Below, piece by piece: positions 13,024 to 15,473 of a DNA stretch of 15,473 nucleotides (the first letter of the stretch is position 1; every line of letters begins with the position of its first letter). Both the position numbers and the translations under genes were made by a program. The stretch covers positions 1 to 15,473 of the forward strand of contig JACNLR010000135.1 of NCBI GenBank assembly GCA_014381385.1. The letters run 5' to 3'. Source of the stretch: Planctomycetota bacterium (GTDB taxonomy: Bacteria > Planctomycetota > Phycisphaerae > Phycisphaerales > SM1A02). The notes under the pieces were generated by a model. It was not told the origin of the DNA. It did no database searches and saw only the letters and a program-made list of their open reading frames with translations.

Positions 13024-13462
13024 CAATCATGGAAGCTATTTCATCAAGGTTTGCGTGAAGCCACTCTCGGTCTTCGTCTTTTTCGATTTCCTTGCCGATT
13101 TGCCGTGCCTCTTTCAAGTATTTTTTTGCTTCATCAGGATTACTTGAAACTAAAGCACGGGCCAAGCCTTCGTTTGCAAACGCCAAGTCAAATGGTCCAA
13201 ATGCATGCAACTTGCATGCATCCATATAGCTCTTCGCATGATGTGCTGAAGATGAAAAACGTTTTAACGCTGCGTAGACTCGTGCAATTTGCCATTCTCC
13301 GCGTGCGCGATGTTTTGCAGTTCCTGCAATTCCCCAGTGGTGCCTTGAAGCGTGCGCCGCGTGTACCATTTCATCATCTTGTTCAATAGTTCTGTTTTTG
13401 TTGTCAAGCAAAGTCCATGTATGATTAAACAAATCAACAGCAAGTTGCCTGTGATCTGTCAT
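13013..13462 (-). CDS. TPR-like conserved hypothetical protein, 149 aa
   Basis: An all-helical, soluble protein. It begins with LAVDLFNHTWTLLD, then a His-rich stretch DDEMVHAAHASRHHWG (29-44), followed by ARGEWQIARVYAAL and ending in repeats that look like tetratricopeptide helices (FDLAFANEGLARALV, PDEAKKYLKEARQIG). This layout matches a widespread uncharacterised family also seen in actinobacteria, judged by recall of its HAAHASRxHW and ARGEWQ segments. The biochemical role is unknown; TPR folds usually bind other proteins. Its ATG overlaps the purQ stop by four bases (13459-13462) and its end overlaps the next gene by 11 bases, so it is firmly inside the purine operon. Confidence 0.85.
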   Translation of the reverse strand: MTDHRQLAVDLFNHTWTLLDNKNRTIEQDDEMVHAAHASRHHWGIAGTAKHRARGEWQIARVYAALKRFSSSAHHAKSYMDACKLHAFGPFDLAFANEGLARALVSSNPDEAKKYLKEARQIGKEIEKDEDREWLHANLDEIASMIDAK

Positions 13463-14283
13463 GCTGATTGTTCTACACAGTTTTTTGCTTTGTTTTTTGT
13501 TGCGTAATTGACCGCACTCTTAAACATTTGCAATCCTAGGGGATCGCCCTGCATTTCTTTTTCAGATAACCGAGTCCATGTTGGATGCTGAGTCCATCGA
13601 AGAAAACGTTCTGGGTGGGGCATTAAACCAAGCACAAGTCCACTCGCGTCGCAGATTCCCATAACATCGCCAGCCGATCCATTTGGGTTATCGTTTGCAC
13701 CATAGCGGCAAGCGACGCGACCACTTTCTTCAATATCTTGCAAAACGGAATCATTTGCGGTTACAAATCGGCCCTCGCCATGTGCAATTGGTATCACCGC
13801 ATTTTCTGGGGACAGTTCAATATTTTTAGTCCAGATACATCGCGTGTTGCTTGGTACTTGAAATGCAACCCATTTGTCGATGAAACGTGCCGAATCGTTT
13901 TGCGCAAGCGTGACTGTTGGTTTTGGTGCTGCATCTGTCCAATCGTTTCCAGGAATTGGCCCTGGAAGCAAACCAAGTTGCACAGCAATTTGAAAACCAT
14001 TGCATGGCGTAATCATGGGGACGCCTCGACGAAGTGCATCAACAAATTTTGGATACAGGGTTTTGCGCATCAAGTTTGCCATGATGCGACCTGCTGCGAC
14101 AGAGTCGCCGTAACTAAACCCGCCCGGCATACCGACAAGATCCGCTTCGTCAATGAGTGAGGGATTTTCTAAGAGCTCGTTAATGTGCACGGACCATGGC
14201 GTTGCCCCTGCAAGCGCGAAACCCTCTGCAAGCTCTAGGTCGCAGTTAATGCCGGGCGCTGTAATAATGAGTGCTTTTGTCAT
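13459..14283 (-). CDS. purQ: FGAM synthase glutaminase subunit PurQ
   Basis: A 274-aa class I glutamine amidotransferase that releases ammonia from glutamine for PurL, which converts FGAR to FGAM in purine synthesis. The features are clear: PGINCDLELAEGFALAGA at the N-terminus, MPGGFSYGDSVAAGRI (52-67), the nucleophile elbow PCNGFQ with Cys94, IAHGEGRF (166-173), and LMPHPER with His233 and Glu235 completing the triad. Small-type bacterial PurQ proteins are usually about 225-230 aa; the extra length lies mainly in 105-160 and at the C-terminus (~255-274). The ATG follows the purL stop with no gap (TAAATG), so the two subunits are made by coupled translation, as expected for a complex. The stop overlaps the TPR-like gene. 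Confidence 0.95.
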   Translation of the reverse strand: MTKALIITAPGINCDLELAEGFALAGATPWSVHINELLENPSLIDEADLVGMPGGFSYGDSVAAGRIMANLMRKTLYPKFVDALRRGVPMITPCNGFQIAVQLGLLPGPIPGNDWTDAAPKPTVTLAQNDSARFIDKWVAFQVPSNTRCIWTKNIELSPENAVIPIAHGEGRFVTANDSVLQDIEESGRVACRYGANDNPNGSAGDVMGICDASGLVLGLMPHPERFLRWTQHPTWTRLSEKEMQGDPLGLQMFKSAVNYATKNKAKNCVEQSA

Positions 14284-15473
14284 TTACATCACCATCCCAT
14301 GCATCCAGCAATCGGATAGGTCTTCTGTTTTCCACGAAGCGCTACCAAGCGTGACGTTTCCTGAATCGTTCCATGTGCCAACTACTTGGCAAGGAACACC
14401 TTCAAAATGTTGTTGCAATTTTTCAACATTTTCAGGACATATTTCTAGTAGATATCGCGATGGCGTTTCAGAGAAACAAAGGGATTCATCCTCAAGATGT
14501 AATTCCAAGCCTAGATTACCACCAAACGCCATTTCAACTGCAGCAAGAAGAACGCCGCCCTCACTACAATCGTGTGCTGATGTAACAAGCCCACTTTGAA
14601 TAGCTTCGTACACAAGTTTTGCGTTTCTTGGACCATCTGTTAAAGAAACCGATGGGAGTTCATTGTTGCATTTTGCAGTTGGGTCTATAAGAAGCACGTG
14701 AGAACCGCCCATTTGCGGTTTGGTTTCACCTACAAGTATCAGAACATTTCCGGAGGCTTTCACATCCATAGTGAGGCACAACGAGATGTCGTCCACCATT
14801 CCGAAACCAGAAATCAACATCGTTGGTGGTATATAAATAGTTTCGCCCGACTCGGTTGTAAACTGGTTGTTGAGCGAGTCCTTGCCAGAGATAAATGGAG
14901 TGCCAAACGCTTTTGCTGCGTCATAGCAGCCGTGGGAACATCGAACAAGGCGTCCCAAACTTTCTTCATCTTTCACACCTGGCCAACAATAATTATCGAG
15001 AATTGCGATGGTTGAAGGATCGCCACCGACACAAACGATGTTACGAACGCACTCATCAATTGCAGCTGTTGCGATGACATAGGGGTCATCTGCTAGTGCA
15101 GTTGCAAGTCCACTTCCGATTGCGAGACCCTTCGCTGAACCGCGAACAGGAGTTATTACAGCTGCATCAGAAGGCGCGATTCCGGAGGGACCGCAAAATG
15201 GTCGGATGACACTGCGTCCTTGTACTTCGTGATCGTATTGTTGCACGATAGATTGTTTGGATGCAATATTCGGATGCGCAAGAAGTTTTGGCAACATCGT
15301 TTGAATATCAATCAACGAGTTACCCGATTCAATTCTTTCTGGCGCGCACCATGAGGCTCTGCGAGTTGCGCCGTGGTACCCCTCGTGCAAGAAATGCATA
15401 TCGATTCTTCCAACGGTCTCATCGCCATAGTTCAAAACGAGTTCATTTTCCTCAGTTCCGAATTCCCCCAGAT
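14284..15473 (-). CDS. purL: FGAM synthase large subunit PurL, C-terminal part (5' end outside window)
   Basis: About 395 codons of the C-terminal half are present; the frame stays open to the right edge, so the TTG near 15435 is not a true start. PurL uses ATP and PurQ-derived ammonia to turn FGAR into FGAM. Recognisable segments are YDHEVQGRSVIRPFCGPSG, the Gly-rich KGLAIGSGL, AIDECVRNIVCVGGDP, DNYCWPG, GTPFISGKDSLNN, IPPTMLISGFG and AHDCSEGGVLLAAVEMAFGG, all typical of the second AIR-synthase-like half of PurL. With a separate purQ next door, this is the multi-subunit form rather than the fused single-chain enzyme of gamma-proteobacteria. A PurS subunit would be expected but is not in the window. 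The operon order purL-purQ-TPR-zinc ribbon is uninterrupted. Confidence 0.96.
   Translation of the reverse strand, partial: LGEFGTEENELVLNYGDETVGRIDMHFLHEGYHGATRRASWCAPERIESGNSLIDIQTMLPKLLAHPNIASKQSIVQQYDHEVQGRSVIRPFCGPSGIAPSDAAVITPVRGSAKGLAIGSGLATALADDPYVIATAAIDECVRNIVCVGGDPSTIAILDNYCWPGVKDEESLGRLVRCSHGCYDAAKAFGTPFISGKDSLNNQFTTESGETIYIPPTMLISGFGMVDDISLCLTMDVKASGNVLILVGETKPQMGGSHVLLIDPTAKCNNELPSVSLTDGPRNAKLVYEAIQSGLVTSAHDCSEGGVLLAAVEMAFGGNLGLELHLEDESLCFSETPSRYLLEICPENVEKLQQHFEGVPCQVVGTWNDSGNVTLGSASWKTEDLSDCWMHGMVM

Noticed and set aside
12530..13147. 205-aa plus-strand ORF opposite the zinc-ribbon gene
   Set aside because: Antisense to a convincing membrane protein and its coupled neighbour; no supporting features.
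14284..15435. purL as a complete 383-aa gene starting at a TTG
   Set aside because: The frame remains open and PurL-like to the window edge (LGEFGTEENELVLNYGDE), so the TTG is internal.
1..15473. CRISPR arrays, insertion sequences, tRNA or rRNA genes, toxin-antitoxin or defence genes
   Set aside because: No regularly spaced repeats, transposase motifs or RNA gene signatures were found on either strand by reading; a formal covariance and profile search was not possible.

Overview
The window looks like ordinary chromosome from a planctomycete of the Phycisphaerae type, probably a marine, moderate-GC lineage. The clues are an N-terminal zinc ribbon of the CxxCGYDLxG...CPxCG kind on a multi-spanning membrane protein, many starts without a Shine-Dalgarno sequence, and the overall gene set. 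This is inference: no rRNA or tRNA gene is present to fix the taxonomy, and there is no phage, transposon, CRISPR array or plasmid signature.

Layout. (1) Bases 2-2401, plus strand: the 3' end of alaS (alanyl-tRNA synthetase), then a 112-aa conserved-looking protein, a xylose-isomerase-like TIM-barrel protein and a zinc-free MDR oxidoreductase, each joined to the previous gene by a 4-base ATGA overlap. (2) Bases 2402-3063: a lone 77-aa two-helix membrane protein on the minus strand, with a strong Shine-Dalgarno, a long structured leader and a near-perfect intrinsic terminator. (3) Bases 3064-5981, minus strand: a UbiB/ABC1 kinase-like protein, a five-helix membrane protein and thymidylate kinase, reading in that order. 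(4) Bases 6060-7839, plus strand: a small basic ORF (or small RNA) ending in an intrinsic terminator, a 211-aa acidic protein of unknown function, and a crotonase-fold protein lacking both catalytic glutamates. (5) Bases 7848-9578, minus strand: thiC, convergent with the crotonase gene and divergent from (6) a DUF4097-like lipoprotein and rlmE/ftsJ (9617-11017, plus). (7) Bases 11042-15473, minus strand: purL (5' end outside the window), purQ, a TPR-like 149-aa protein, a zinc-ribbon membrane protein and a Gfo/Idh/MocA dehydrogenase.

How it works together. Most genes are housekeeping: translation (alaS, rlmE), dTTP supply (tmk), thiamine pyrimidine synthesis (thiC) and purine synthesis (purL, purQ). 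Uncharacterised proteins are translationally coupled to several of them.

Nothing here is clearly a new defence, mobile or biosynthetic system. The most interesting signals are: (a) a repeated -10-box-then-start-codon arrangement pointing to widespread leaderless transcription, against one gene with a strong Shine-Dalgarno and a structured leader; (b) a UbiB protein whose Ala-rich nucleotide loop has become Gly-rich; (c) a crotonase without catalytic Glu residues; (d) a thiC gene with no room for a TPP riboswitch; and (e) a compact promoter/small ORF/terminator unit at 6025-6343, directly ahead of a gene that has no visible promoter of its own.
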